Of a stretch of DNA of 64,000 nucleotides, positions 45,049-57,004 are shown piece by piece. Source of the stretch: Terfezia claveryi (lineage: Eukaryota; Ascomycota; Pezizomycetes; Pezizales; Pezizaceae). Each line of letters opens with the position of its first letter. Position 1 is the stretch's first letter. Both the position numbers and the translations under genes were made by a program. Under the pieces are notes generated by a model. The model saw only the letters and a program-made list of their open reading frames with translations. It did not search any database and was not told the origin of the DNA. The DNA lies in assembly GCA_015179025.1 (NCBI GenBank), contig WHUX01000111.1, positions 1 to 64,000 of the forward strand, given 5' to 3'.

Positions 45049-46231
45049 CTACCGCCCCCCCACATCCAGTACCAACCTCCTCTCCACCTCCGTCTCCTTG
45101 CCCACCTCCTCCTCCCCCTCAAACTTCAACCTACAAGTTCCATCCCGCTTCGTCCCCATGACTTCTGCCCTATAGAACATAGTCGTCTCAGGATACATCG
45201 CCAGGACCTGCTTCCCTACGGGGTAGGATGGCAATCCAATACTATCTTTCGGAATGGGAATAAGTGAGTTTGCAGTAGCTTTATACACCTGACCGAGGCC
45301 ACCTGCTTCGTCTGGTTCTGGGTCTTGAATTGTGTATCGCCGTTTGCCGCCTTCGCCGGTGATGTCGATAATGATGCATTGGATGAATTCGCCTTCTTGG
45401 CCTCCGCCTTTTTGCTTGGGAAGTCTGTATGCGACCTCCGATCTGAGCGTGAGGAGAGACTCGTCACCGAGGTTGGCGGGGTCGGCTTTCTTGCCGTTCC
45501 GCGCGGAGCGGGGGGCGGAGGTAGAGGCAGTGTTGTCGTCGCGGTCGCCGCCTCCAGGACCAACGGAGGATGCGACAGAGGAGGCGCCACCTGCGCGGTC
45601 GTTGGTAATAGAGTCTCGGTCGCCGCCGCGGTCTGGTTTGGAGGGGTTGGGGAGGGTGCTGGCGTTGGGGGCGGCGGAGTTGGAGCGTGCCATTTTTGTA
45701 CGCGAGTACATAGGGGTGGGGGCGTTGTCGTCGTCGAGTTTGCGCTTTTTGCGTTTGGTTTCGGCTAGGGAGGGGGTTTGGAGTTAGATGGAGGGTCATG
45801 AATATGGGAATGTGGGGGGTAGAGTGGAACGTACTTGCGCGATCCCCGCCCTCAGTGGCAGTCCGCAGGGCAAGTAGTAAGATAGTATCTTCGGAAGTAG
45901 AGGACAGCTGCTTCTCAAGTGACTCGATGAGCTCGAGGAGGTCAGAGTATTGTGCAAGGAGACGGAAGAGTTCTTGACTGGTGGGGTCTAAGGGGCAATT
46001 CGTCAGTCCGAGCTTTGCTTCCCATGCCCGGCATCGCATGCAACAGGACATGTACACACCTTCTGCATTCCTCTCCTCCTGTGTGATCTTTGCCTCCGCA
46101 TTATCCACCTTGATACTCAACGTATGCAAGTTCTTCAGCTCATTAACAATCTTGGTCCAGATGATGCTCTCTTCGTGGGAATCGGCATCGTCCTTTTGCA
46201 CGCCCGCGCGTGGGCGGTTACGGCCGCCCAT
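45049..46231 (-). CDS. sgf29: SAGA-associated factor 29 (SGF29), tandem Tudor reader
   Basis: Sgf29 anchors the SAGA acetyltransferase to chromatin by binding H3K4me2/3 through tandem Tudor domains. Three exons (46231-46060, 45987-45835, 45764-45049) give 346 aa. Exons 1-2 encode a coiled coil (VNELKNLHTLSIKVDNAEAK, LAQYSDLLELIESLEKQLSS). A basic patch TKRKKRKLDDD and a Ser/Asp-rich linker follow. The Tudor pair begins VAYRLPKQKGG and keeps the family phrases GEGGKRRYTIQDPEPDE, YPVGKQVLAMYPETTMFYRA and GTCRLKFEGEEEVGKETEVE. It ends LVLDVGGR. Intron 1 (45988-46059, 72 nt, CTGAC branch) is a multiple of three and stop-free, so retention would insert 24 residues; splicing gives EDPTSQELFRLL. The start is the first ATG followed by family-like sequence. 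The identity is secure. Confidence 0.95.
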
Positions 46232-49200
46232 CCCGCCGGGTTTGTTTGAGTGCGGCGGAATCGTGCCGGTTGTGGGGTGGGAGTTGTGTTTTGTAGGTGC
46301 CTGAGCTCTTGCTGTGGATGGAAAGGAAGGTGGAGAGGGATTGACTTGTTTGTAGGAGGTTGGATGTGATAGGCGGTTGGAGCCGAGAGAAGTTTGACCG
46401 GAGGAGCCGAGAAGTCGCTTGTACTGCACAGTGAAGTACAGGAGGCGCGCAGAGTCGCGAGTTTTTCTCGTTTCTGGGGGTGAGAGAGGGAAGGTCTGCT
46501 CGGCAGGCGCAGCAGTGTGGGGCCCTGTCGAAGTATCTCCGGCGAGACCAGCTGGCCGGGGGGGGGAGGCAATGATCGTCCTGCGGCATGCGTGCATACT
46601 GGCTGCATACGCGCTGCATACACCCCGCATGTCCGCGCATTACAGCTTACTCAGCCATTGAAGATCATACAGTTACAAACAAAAACAAATATGCTATAGC
46701 ACAGTCCAAGCTCCATCCCATTTATTACCTGCTCCTCAGCAGGAGCCGATTCATACAGTATCAACGGATTTTAAAATTTACTTATTACTAAACGCCTATT
46801 CTCGAGAGCTATATGTGCACGGGAGGAGGCATGGCGCCATTTACTCCACAAGGAGCCCAGTGCCAAACAGGCCCAGACAAACAATCTCGCAGAAAAGTGT
46901 GGGACCACATATATAATTCCCACTGCGAGCCTACCCCAGTGGCGCTGTCACACCTTAAACATGCTATAGCTCCAAAGATACCCCATGAAGACACACAGCG
47001 TATCATCTGAAAGCATCTATTGGTATACCTTACAGGTTGGCAACTCTGAAGTCGTTCAGGCAGCTGTCTTACTTGGTGGGATAAAGAAGAGGGTCTATGA
47101 TCTATTATGACATACGGCTCAAACTCAGCGTGAAACAGATTAGAACTCCCCCAATCATATCCTGTTCCGACATTTCGATCGAAACAGGGGTAATACAGAC
47201 ACTTTTCAGGGTAACTACTACCTCCACCCTCCTGATCTCCCCCCATTCTGGCTACTTAATGAAGATAGATTTAATGTATTTCCATAGAGACAAGTTTATA
47301 GCTGTATTACTACCGGGAGCTGTTCCACCCCATGCCATAAAGCACGACATGTTGCCAGACTGGTGATAGAGGTGCTTGTGACAGCATACATTGAGGCTTG
47401 TGAGGAATACGTTGCAAATGGATTGGCACCTTAATCTAGATACCCAACAACATTTTCGCATTGGAGAAAAACAAGATCACATGCATCTATCCCGATGTAT
47501 TGCAGCCGAGATTGAGTTAGTTATGCCCCTCAGTGGATGACGGAGGCTTGGCCTCGAACTCATCGCCGACCTGGTCCCCTATACAGTTATCACATATTTC
47601 AAAATATATGGTTAACGCCATACTCAATACCAAACCCCTCTTATTGGATATACAGGGGCCAGGGTGTCCATTCAATAAGGGAAGATATCCAGTGAAGGAC
47701 GGGCAGAAGCACATACCTTTCGAGTTTGGACATCTGGAGTTTATCCAATAAACGAGAGGATCTAATAAGAGGAGATCCAATAGGAGAGGTTCGACTGTAG
47801 TTGCAATGGGCTACACAAAAAACCGACTGATCTCTACCATCAGCATAACATGCCACAGCTTTCCGCGCCGCCCAGCCCTGGCACCCAGCTCAAGCAGTGG
47901 AGTAGCAACTGGCAGTTTGTGGCAAATCTGGCCTAGACATGGCCCTCTGCACGGCTTGGGGCCCTGTACATTGTGGGTCGGAACACCTGTGCTTGTTGCT
48001 GCCTCTCCAGCCCACTGGTCGACATCCCTGTGATGTGATTCACGGGGTAATATACATACCAAGACACAGATGGGGATTGTGGAATGGGTCATATGGTCTT
48101 TAATACCAGGTACCCGGTGGATCTATCAATGCCGTGAACTCCTTTAAGTGACACTTGCAGAAATTAGCGTCAGGTTCCTCCAGGAATTGCCGAACAAAAG
48201 CAGCTTGCTAATGCTAAGTTTGTAAAGCGGGCAAGCGACCATGGCGATTGGGGCAGGAGACGAATCTTACTCGAACGCTTAACAACAAGGACAAATCAGC
48301 GATACCATTATATCTCTTTTAACTCGGAGGCTGGTAGCAGATAGTTCCGTTACAGTAATAAATATGACAAGACAGCCTATCAAAAATTGCCGCATAACCA
48401 GATAATCGGCTTCCAGATAAGATTGTTGAACCCATGGGTTTCTTGGGTTTTCCTGCAGAATGGTCACTCGCTGAGAATGTCTGGGAGATGTATATAAGGC
48501 TGTGGGGACTAGAATACCCTCTTATCTCATCTACTATGATCCCGACTACGAAAAACTAGAAGTCGCTCGCAGCAAGTATATAGCTAGGTACTAGACTAGT
48601 AGGTATTGACGGCGGAAATCGATAAGAGCGGGAAAGTTATTATCATTGTTACGCCCGAGAAACTGCTGTAGCTTACCCGATTCGATGGTTGACCCCGATA
48701 TTGAAAATACAGAAGATGTCAACTCCTCCATGGAGTTCGGGAAATCCCTCTTCTTTCCAACTTGTTCCCTCATCAATAGCTGCTCCACTATCCCCGTCAG
48801 GCAAGGAATCTCGGGCTACGTAACATTTTTTTTTTTTTTTTTTCAATTGCATGAAACTTGTAACCTAGCATTCCCTTCAGCAAGACAATATAATGCGTTT
48901 ATTCATCAATAAAATTAGTGCTGATATAGAATTAGGTCTCGCAACTGTACGTCCATCTGCAAGTGAAGCCCTTGAAGGATTGGATTACCCCATATAATAA
49001 GTCCCTATTTATGTATTATAACATCAAGAAAAATATATGACTGCTACCAGACAAGGTATGTGGATTGTTGTTTGTTACCCTGAACACTACTACCAACCCA
49101 ACCATACAACATCTAACCTCAACCATCCCATGCCAAGTATCCTACTCTCCTTAAATCAATTAAACTATGCACAATATATCCCAAGAAACTATGTGCATCC

Positions 49201-49535
49201 TTGCAACTATAAACTCATCCCCTTCCTCTCTTTCCCCCCCAAACAAACAGTTGCATCCGCTATCGCTACCATCAACCCTGTTCTTGGTCAAAACGTCTCG
49301 ACTAGAGACATGCATCCCATCTTAAGGTGTTGTTCCAAAAGAAGACGGAAGATAGGATTGCGCACGTAGACTACAAGCCCAGTGAGTCCCAGTGCTAGTG
49401 CGAAGCCCATTAAGCGCAATCTGCAGAACTGGGGCTTCAGGGAAATAAACTCAAATTCCCTATGCCAAACAATAGATATCACGAAGCAAAAAAACGCCCA
49501 ACTAATACCCTAACCATATACCACCATCTCAAAAC
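46232..49535. other. Gene-free stretch, 3.3 kb
   Basis: Contains the SGF29 promoter (long upstream frames to 46640 on the minus strand are leader or shadow). The rest shows no recognised gene. One minus-strand piece near 48590-48830 is weakly protein-like (GIVEQLLMREQVGKKRDFP, SISGSTIESGKLQQFLGRN), next to a 20-base A/T run, and may be a gene remnant. Pieces at 46809-47246 and 47517-47780 are not recognised. Confidence 0.5.
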
Positions 49536-51568
49536 CTACACCTCGAATATCTCCCCCCACCCACCCTGCCCACTCCACCCCGTCCTCCCCGGCACCATCG
49601 TCAAATCCAGCCTATAACCCCTCCACTTCTCCAACCCCTTCTTCAACTCCAACAACCTCTCCTCACTTCTCCTCCACTCCGCCTTCTGTGCCTCCTTCCC
49701 TGTCCTCCCTTCATCATCCGTACTTGGTAGAAAATCCTCATCATCTTCAATACTCGGAAATTTGCCCAAAAACTGTACTTCCTGGAACCCTGCCTTCTCA
49801 GACATCATCCTCCTATGACCCTTCTTCGGCTCCTTCGATTCCTCCAACAACGTTTCCAGTTCTCTCACCTGTCGCTTAAGTTTTTGGCGTTCGTCGTCCT
49901 CAAGGGTGTCGAGGATGTCGTCATCAGCTTGCATTGAACCTGTTCCCCGGCGGAACTCCGTGGACCTATCGCGGAGGTCCTGGATTTGCTTCTTTAGCTC
50001 TGTATTCTCTATTTCTAGGGAGATATATTTCCTCTGTGCAGTCTGAGAGAGGATATCTGTTTCCATATAGATATGCTTTAAGGAGCTATGGTCTTTCTCC
50101 CAACCAGCAACCTGCGCTTCAAGCTTCTTCACCGTTGTCTCAAGTTTTTCTACCTGCGCATCCTTTTCCCTAACCTTTGCCTCGGCAGACTCCCGAGCTG
50201 CGCCTTCAGTAACGTGCCGCTCAATAACTCTCTCAAATTCAACTTTCAATTCCTCGGCTTGTGTGATGAGGGAGGCTGTGTTAGTCTCGGATTCGGCTAG
50301 TTGGGTTTCTAGAGTGGTTATGCGGGCTTGTAGGTCAGAGAGGATTTTGCTGGATTTATCTATGTCGAGACGGAGTTTTGATATTTCCATTTCCATAAAC
50401 TCGATGAGGTCTTCTTTTGATTTGAGGAGGTCGGCTGTATCCTCTGCTGGGGGCTTGTTTGGGGATGCGGTAGAGCGCAGCTCCGAGATGGTTTTGTCTT
50501 TGGACGAGATTTGGGAATTCAGGAGGTTGACTTGCCGTTTAGCTGACTCGAGTTCGGAACTCTAGAAATAGGTAATTAGCATATAGCTTTTTGAGCCATG
50601 GGAAAGGGGCTGTTTTTGTACACACCAACTTCTCCAATTCCGCACCTTTCTCCTCCTTCTCTTTCTCCATCTCAACTGTCTTCCGCCTTAGCCCCTCCAT
50701 GGCACCTTTTAATTCTTCCATTTCCTCTACAATTTCCTCCTTCTTGACAAGCTCCACACCTAGCCTCTCTCCATGCTCCCGTAATGCCTTCACTTCAGCT
50801 TCCAGCTTTTCATTGGCTTCGGTCAGCATTGAGATGGTTTCCGCCTGTTTCCTGTAGATGTCAGGGGCCATATCCCCAGGTGATAGAGGATTAGGTGAGC
50901 GTGCTGCACCGGAAGATCGTAGCAGCTCGGCTGATGAGATCGACGGCCGGCGAAGGGCCTGCTTCAGGTCTCGGTTGGCACTGAAGGAGGCGGCTCGGGA
51001 ATGGGATGCTCTAGCTGCGGAGGTCATGGGACGTGGGGGTTCAGCCTGAAGAGTGGTTGGTGCTTCTTCGGGGACGGTAGGCATATCCCTATTAATCTCC
51101 TGGAGTCAGTCAATACGTCATGGTACAGATGGGAACGGCGGGTTGTACCTTTTGTCCTCCTTTGCCCCTCCTTCCAGCTCTTCAGCTCTGGCTCCCCCTC
51201 CTGCCCCTCCTTAAGGGCCTCTGTAGCTTCAACATCCGGCGTAGGTTCTGACTCCGGGGCAGCAGGAGTGGCAGCAGTCGTCTCTTCGTCCTCTTTCTGA
51301 GGTTCTGGTGTGGCACCGGCACTCTCTCCAACAGTGTCCTCGGATTTCTTCTTGCCCTTCTTTTCTTTTTTGCCTTCAGAGCCTTCAGCTTTGTCCTTCC
51401 GCTTCCCTCCGGCCTTCTCCTTCTGCTTCTTCAATTGTTCTACCTAGTGCAGGAGAACAGGTGTCAGACTGCGTTTCCGGGGGTGGAGAGTATATTGCAT
51501 ATGGATTGACATACCCGCCTCCGAGCTGCAGCAAGCTTATCTGCCTTTTCTTTGCCCTCGTCCGCCAT
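49536..51568 (-). CDS. Bug1-like Golgi coiled-coil protein, about 612 aa, with apparent one-base frameshift
   Basis: Four exons: 51568-51515, 51443-51149, 51088-50626, 50561-49536. The start MADEGKEKADKLAAARRR joins VEQLKKQKEKAGGKRKDK, an ARxRVExLKKxK-type opening that resembles yeast Bug1 and filamentous-fungal 'M protein repeat' proteins, cis-Golgi tethers that pair with Grh1/GRASP. A low-complexity Ala/Glu/Pro segment, then long coiled coils (KQAETISMLTEANEKLEAEV; METDILSQTAQRKYISLEIE) and an acidic C terminus ending GWGEIFEV. The frame breaks within exon 2: the start of the exon is in one frame, but its end must be read in another (ARAEELEGGAKEDKR then DMPTVPEEAP) to match the next splice. 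One extra G in the five-base run at 51194-51198 would repair it and make the total length divisible by three. This may be an assembly error or a true mutation. Confidence 0.6.
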
Positions 51569-52714
51569 GGTATCTGGTATCTGCGACTCGAGCTTCTAAC
51601 CATTCAAAGCTTGGTGGAGGTGAGGTCATGGGCAAGCGCCAAGCGAAGCACCTCCACACGTGATCTGACCGAAGCGACCCGGAACGCCAAGGCCCGCCGG
51701 CTATCCGAGCATCAAAATGGGCGGAATAACCTTGTCAAAAATCATTTACAAGGGCGGGGTGCTAACAATTTATCCCGAAGCCCGTTGTAGATATTTTTGA
51801 GGTAGCGGCGTCCGAAGAAATTGTTATACAAACACTTTAGACCTCTTGCCTCCCCTTCTGGCGGCGATGGGGTTCGAAGTAGGCTGGTTGGTCGATGGGC
51901 AACTGGAAACCAATTTATCCGTGTCTTTAGCCGACTGACATCACCTGCACATCCAGGTTTCCACACCGACTTTTCATAATTAACCAAAGTTAACCAAGAC
52001 TTAAGTACTCAAGGTTCAATATCTGCAGTGGGGCCCAGCAGTGCGGATACAGAGGTGTTCTAGACTCTAGACTTAGACTCGGAGCATGAAGCGTTTCGAA
52101 TTGCAAAAAAAGCATCGTGGGCATTTGAAGCTCAGCACATCCACAAACGGGGCTGTCACCTCCGCGGAGCCCCGCGGAGGTGTAGAGAGACCTATGAGGG
52201 GTAGCGGAGATGGTTTATGCGTTGTGGCCACACCCAGGGTCTAGATGGCCTGATACGAGAAGAAGAAGCCCCCGTATTAGCACTATCATGCTTATCTTTT
52301 CAACAATATGTTGAAAATATACATTTTCCAACATCCGGCTGGTACTACGTTTCTGCTTAGCATTCTCCTATAGTAAGCTGCTTGTAAGCGTGAGACTGGC
52401 CACCGGCTTCTGGTGGGGGCCCATCATTAGTTTTTTCCTTTTGCTCAGCAAGCTTCAGGTTGGAAACATTCCAGATTACTCAACCCCCACCCAACCCTCA
52501 ACAGTTCTGGCCCCTCTCTTTTTTTCACCCCACCATCCAAAACAACTTACTTCTTAAGTACTTAGCCTCTGTCCCTCTCGTTCCAACGTTCCTCTTTCTC
52601 TCTGCCCTTTACCTATTTACCTGCAGTCACTCCTCAAGCTGATTTTAAAAGTTCTTTGAGACGTTATTCCCATTACCTTCTTAAACGTATCCCAGGGCTC
52701 GACATATATTCACA
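51569..52714. promoter_or_regulatory. Intergenic region between Bug1-like and transketolase genes
   Basis: 1146 bp between divergent starts. The 230 bp before the transketolase ATG are strongly pyrimidine-rich (CT tracts about 52480-52640), typical of highly expressed fungal metabolic genes. A perfect 11-bp inverted repeat lies at 52157-52182. No coding sequence was seen in it. Confidence 0.6.
52157..52182. promoter_or_regulatory. Inverted repeat CACCTCCGCGG-4-CCGCGGAGGTG upstream of transketolase
   Basis: Two perfect 11-bp arms (52157-52167 and 52172-52182) with a 4-nt spacer. Each arm carries CCGCGG, so CGG/CCG triplets are repeated; such palindromes are typical binding sites of Zn2Cys6 fungal regulators. 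It lies about 530 bp before the transketolase start. Function is inferred from form only. Confidence 0.45.
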
Positions 52715-55348
52715 ATGGCATACGGAGATATCGACCAATTGGCCATCAACACCATCCGTGTGTTGGCGGTAAGTGGACCCACCTGGATGCTGCAGAGTAG
52801 GTGAGGACTAATTGGCTGAATACAGATCGATGCCACCAGCAAGGCAAACAGTGGACACCCAGGTGAGAAGCTTCATGACCGCTCGATGCGTCAATTGCAA
52901 TGGTTCTTCGCGCAATAGCTAATGCAGGCTGCACGAAGGTGCTCCCATGGGATTGGCACCTCTCTCTCACGTCCTATTCAACAAGCACATGACCTTCAAC
53001 CCTGCCAACCCCAAATGGGTAAATAGGGATCGATTCGTTCTCTCGTAAGTAGAGATATTTTCTCAGTAGTTGTTCCCCAAAAAAAAGTTGAGGTGGGGCT
53101 GCGTGCGCAGTTGGGGGTCTCAGAACTTCAAGTTTTGCCTTATTTTATCGCCGTCTTGCATATTTCTGCAGGGGTCATGATGCAAGCTAACTGAGGTCTT
53201 GTTTGATACAGCAACGGCCATGGTTGTATGCTCCAATATGCTTTGCTTCACCTTTTCGGCTACAAGGTCACATTAGATGATCTTAAGAGCTTCCGGGTAT
53301 GCTGCACGACCCAAGTCTTGGGTTTCAAATAAACTGACAAAAATTCCCCAATTCAGCAACTCGGAAGCATCACCCCTGGACATCCTGAGGCAGTAAGTGA
53401 GATTGAGAAATTCTATACCTCAAGCCTGGTAACTAAGTACTACTAGCACGATACACCTGGTGTGGAAGTCACAACCGGTCCTCTTGGTCAGGGATTTGCC
53501 AACGCTGTTGGTCTTGCCATCGCTGAGAAACACACCGCCGCTGTCTTCAACAAGCCAGGATATGAGCTTATTGACAATTACACTTTTGTAATCTTTGGTG
53601 ATGGGTGCGCTATGGAGGGTGTTGCATCTGAGGCTGCTTCCCAGGCTGGTCATCTTCAACTTGGTAACCTCATTGCCATCTACGATGACAACAAGATCAG
53701 TATGTCTAAAATATGCTCGTTATGAATGATAATTGCTAATTGTCCCTAGGCATCGACGGTGATATCGCCTGTGCATTCACTGAGGACGTCTTGAAGCGAT
53801 TTGAGGCGTACGGATGGCATACTTTGGAGGTTAAGGATGGTGACCACGACCTTGAGGCAATTGAGCAGGCTATTGCCATTGCAAAGGGAGTCAAGAACAA
53901 GCCAACCGTTATCAAACTTACCACCACCATTGGATATGGTTCTAAGCTTGCCGGTACCGGAGGTGTCCATGGATCTCCCCTAAAGGCCGACGATGCTGCC
54001 CAAGTCAAGGAGAAGTTTGGGTTTGACCCAACCAAGTCCTTTGACGTTCCTCAGCGGGTCTATGACCTCTATGCAAAGACCGCCGCCCGTGGTGCCACTG
54101 CTGAGGAGTCTTGGAACCAGCTTTTCACTAAGTACGAGGGGGAGTACCCAAAGCTCCACGCCGACTTGGCCCGACGATTAGCTGGCCAGCTACCTGAGGG
54201 ATGGCAGAAGCATCTCCCAGAGTGAGTTCCAAAATTTCCTTTAGGGCATGTATAAGCAGAGCTAACAGAATGCAGGTACAAGCCAACTGACCCCGCTATT
54301 GCGTCCCGAACACTCTCCCAGACTGTTCTCAACAAATTGATCAATGTCATCCCAGAACTCGTGGGTGGTTCCGCCGATCTTACTGGATCCAACTTGACTA
54401 GGGCAAAGAATGCTGTTGACTTCCAGCCCCCATCAACTGGCCTTGGTGACTGGGCCGGACGATATATCCGATATGGTGTCCGCGAACATGGTATGGGTGC
54501 CATCATGAACGGTCTGGCCGCTTATGGAACTATCATCCCATACTCCGGTACCTTCTTGAACTTCGTCTCCTATGCTTCTGGTGCTGTCAGGCTTTCCGCT
54601 TTGTCCCACCACCAAGTTATCTGGGTCGCCACCCACGACTCCATTGGATTGGGAGAGGATGGACCAACCCATCAGCCCGTTGAGACCCTTGCCCATTTCC
54701 GCGCCCTCCCTAACTGCATGGTCTGGCGCCCTGCAGACGGTAATGAAACCTCCGCTGCCTACTACATCGCCCTTGTTTCCAGGCACACTCCATCCATCAT
54801 TGCCTTGTCTAGGCAGAATCTTCCTCAGTTGGAGGGCTCTACCATTGAGAAGGCTATCAAGGGTGGTTACGTCTGTGTTGAGGCTGAGAACGCCAACGTT
54901 ACCCTCATTTCCACCGGATCGGAGGTCGGTATTGCCGTTGATGCTGCTAAGAACTTGAAGGAGAAACACAATGTCGTCGCTCGAGTTGTCTCTATGCCAT
55001 GTTGGGAGGTGTTTGACTCCCAGCCTAAGGAGTACAAACTCTCTGTCCTTCCAGATGGTATTCCAAGCTTGAGCATTGAGGTTATGACTACCCTTGGTTG
55101 GGAAAAGTACTCTCATGAGCAATTTGGTCTCAACAGGTTTGGTGCCTCTGGCCCATACAAGGAGGTGTATAACAGGTTTGAATTCAACGCTGAGGGAATC
55201 ACCAAGAGTAAGCTCCCGCATTTCTTAGATGTGGAATTTTGGATGAGCTGACAAAGTTGTAATAGGGGCTCTTGCTACCATCGACTTCTGGAAGGATGTT
55301 AAGCCAATCAGGTCCCCCATCAACAGGGCTTTCCAGCAATTAATCTAA
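52715..55348 (+). CDS. tkl1: Transketolase
   Basis: Transketolase moves two-carbon units between sugar phosphates in the non-oxidative pentose phosphate pathway, using thiamine diphosphate. Nine exons (52715-52768, 52826-52862, 52939-53044, 53212-53296, 53357-53392, 53447-53699, 53750-54221, 54276-55207, 55266-55348) total 2058 nt, 685 aa, matching yeast Tkl1 (680). It opens [18 protein letters not shown], then [20 protein letters not shown]. The cofactor motif GDGCAMEG...DDNKIS is at about 157-185; the catalytic Glu lies in [13 protein letters not shown] (about 417); substrate-binding His residues are seen in SNGHGC and [15 protein letters not shown]. The C terminus reads [18 protein letters not shown]. 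Introns are short with standard signals; several very small exons (36-37 nt) cluster at the 5' end. A CT-rich promoter supports strong expression. The identity is certain. Confidence 0.98.
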
Positions 55349-57004
55349 GCGCGTGTAAAATATTTTCTGTAATATTGTGATGGATATTTTGTGGACGGAC
55401 ATATTCACATAGATGGCACTGGCCATGGAACTGGGTGATGAGGATGGGTACTGATATCGTGGATTCGATCTGGAGTGGGACATATCCAAGCCGAGTTGTT
55501 TTTTTGTATAAGCTAGCCTGCAATGTTTGTTTTTATGTATATGGGATTTGGGGTGGGAACGGTTTTAGAAATCAAGAGTTTGATACAATTGGATTATGCT
55601 TGGGCACGGTGCTGTGAGTCAGACTGGTTGCTACATACATAAGGGCGAGGAGCCCACCATTGATGTTGGTCCACAACCTCAGCGAAATAGTGAGCAGAAT
55701 TGAGCAACTATCGAATCGGCAGACTTCCAGCTCCAGCCGGTGTCCGACCACGTGCGAGGCATCAACAAAACTAGACACCAAAATGTTTATCGCTTACGAA
55801 CAAGCAAATAACGCCATATCAGCTATGGTATTGACAACCGCAAGTTCATATATTTCCTTGAATTTGAAAGTTCGAGGCTTCTACCCGATGATATCACATC
55901 ACCAGATTAGCATTGCTGATTAGGAGGCTTGGCAGTGGCGTCTTAGCCAGAACTTCTGAAGGGTGCCAAGCTGGGGGAGACCTTTTTATTGGAAGTACAT
56001 ACGGTATAGACGGCGCATGAGGATTCCGAAAGAGGGTGAATATTAATGGGTGGAGAGGTCAAGTATTGCCGGGTAGGCACTTGCTTCATCTACGGGAGAG
56101 GCTAAGTACTTTACTACCCAGGTACCGGTAGATACTTACATATTTACGGGAGAGGTTCAAGTACTGCGGTAGGTACCGGTAGATGCCTACCTACAGTACA
56201 GGTACAGTACTTTATTCACGGGCGAGGGCCAGCATCGGGCATGGGGGTGGGAGGAGGTGCTGGGAAGAGGAAGGGAAATGTATGGAAGGGAGAGCTAGTG
56301 CATGGAATTCATGCGGACATGGGGATACGGCAGGGTGGGCTGCTGGGGAGCCGAGATGCGTCTGGAATACTGGTGGCCTTGCCTTTGTCGACGGGGCCAC
56401 TCTCACTCTTCACTCTTCTCTCCTTGCTCTTTGTTTTGTTCCTTGCTCTTACAGTAGCTGTCGGCAGCTGTTTCCAACCCGACTACAGCCGTGCTGCGCT
56501 GTCTTCCCTGTGCCCACACCTCTCGGACAACCTTCCACAATTCCGGGCTTAAGTGCCACCCCCCATACCCCCATACCCCCATACCTATACCTACAACCCC
56601 CCAGCCCAACACCATACATCCAATGAACGTGTCCATGTGCATCCAGAAACGAGCCTAGAGCTTACGGTCAGCTCTGTTCATTCAAAGATCTATGTAGTTA
56701 CCATCAACAGGGTGCTTGCGTTCCCCCCTTTTCTACAAAGCCCACGTTGCCGTTGTCGACTCGAGAGGGTGCTGTCTACTACTTGACCTAAGATCTACTG
56801 GGATCGTCACCACCCTCCTGCCAGTTGATAAAGAGACCTCCCCCCCCCCCCCCCCCTGGCACAGTCACAACAGAAACTGCAAAGTCATCGCCCCGCAGCT
56901 TCCTTCCTACGTGCCTATCTTGTCTCTGCCCACATACACCTATCTGTAGCTGGAGTAGCTATAGACATCCGATTGCGTCATTAAAGCATCCGAATTCTGT
57001 CATC
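55349..57004. other. Intergenic stretch, 1.7 kb, with degenerate repeats and a C17 run
   Basis: No gene was seen between transketolase and MAF1. Between about 56040 and 56230 a block containing GGGAGAGG, AAGTACT and AGGTACCGGTAGAT recurs about every 60 bp in degenerate form. A run of 17 C lies at 56840-56856. The last part is the MAF1 promoter and leader. Confidence 0.6.
56040..56230. repeat. Degenerate tandem repeat, period about 60 bp
   Basis: Three or more imperfect copies share GGGAGAGG(C/T)T(A/C)AAGTACT-like sequence followed by GGTACCGGTAGAT (clear copies near 56092-56137 and 56151-56187). GTACC/GGTAC palindromic words are dense. The array ends near 56225 with ACGGGCGAGGG. Confidence 0.6.

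Noticed and set aside
45464..46630. 388-codon minus-strand frame overlapping SGF29 from 46630
   Set aside because: It reads through SGF29 intron 1 and then leaves the SGF29 frame; codons before 46231 look like leader, and family-like sequence begins at the ATG at 46231.
54433..55221. 262-codon minus-strand frame opposite transketolase
   Set aside because: It is antisense to conserved transketolase exon 8; such shadows are common opposite codon-biased genes.
56840..56856. Run of 17 C
   Set aside because: A simple homopolymer in non-coding DNA; its length is also sensitive to sequencing error.
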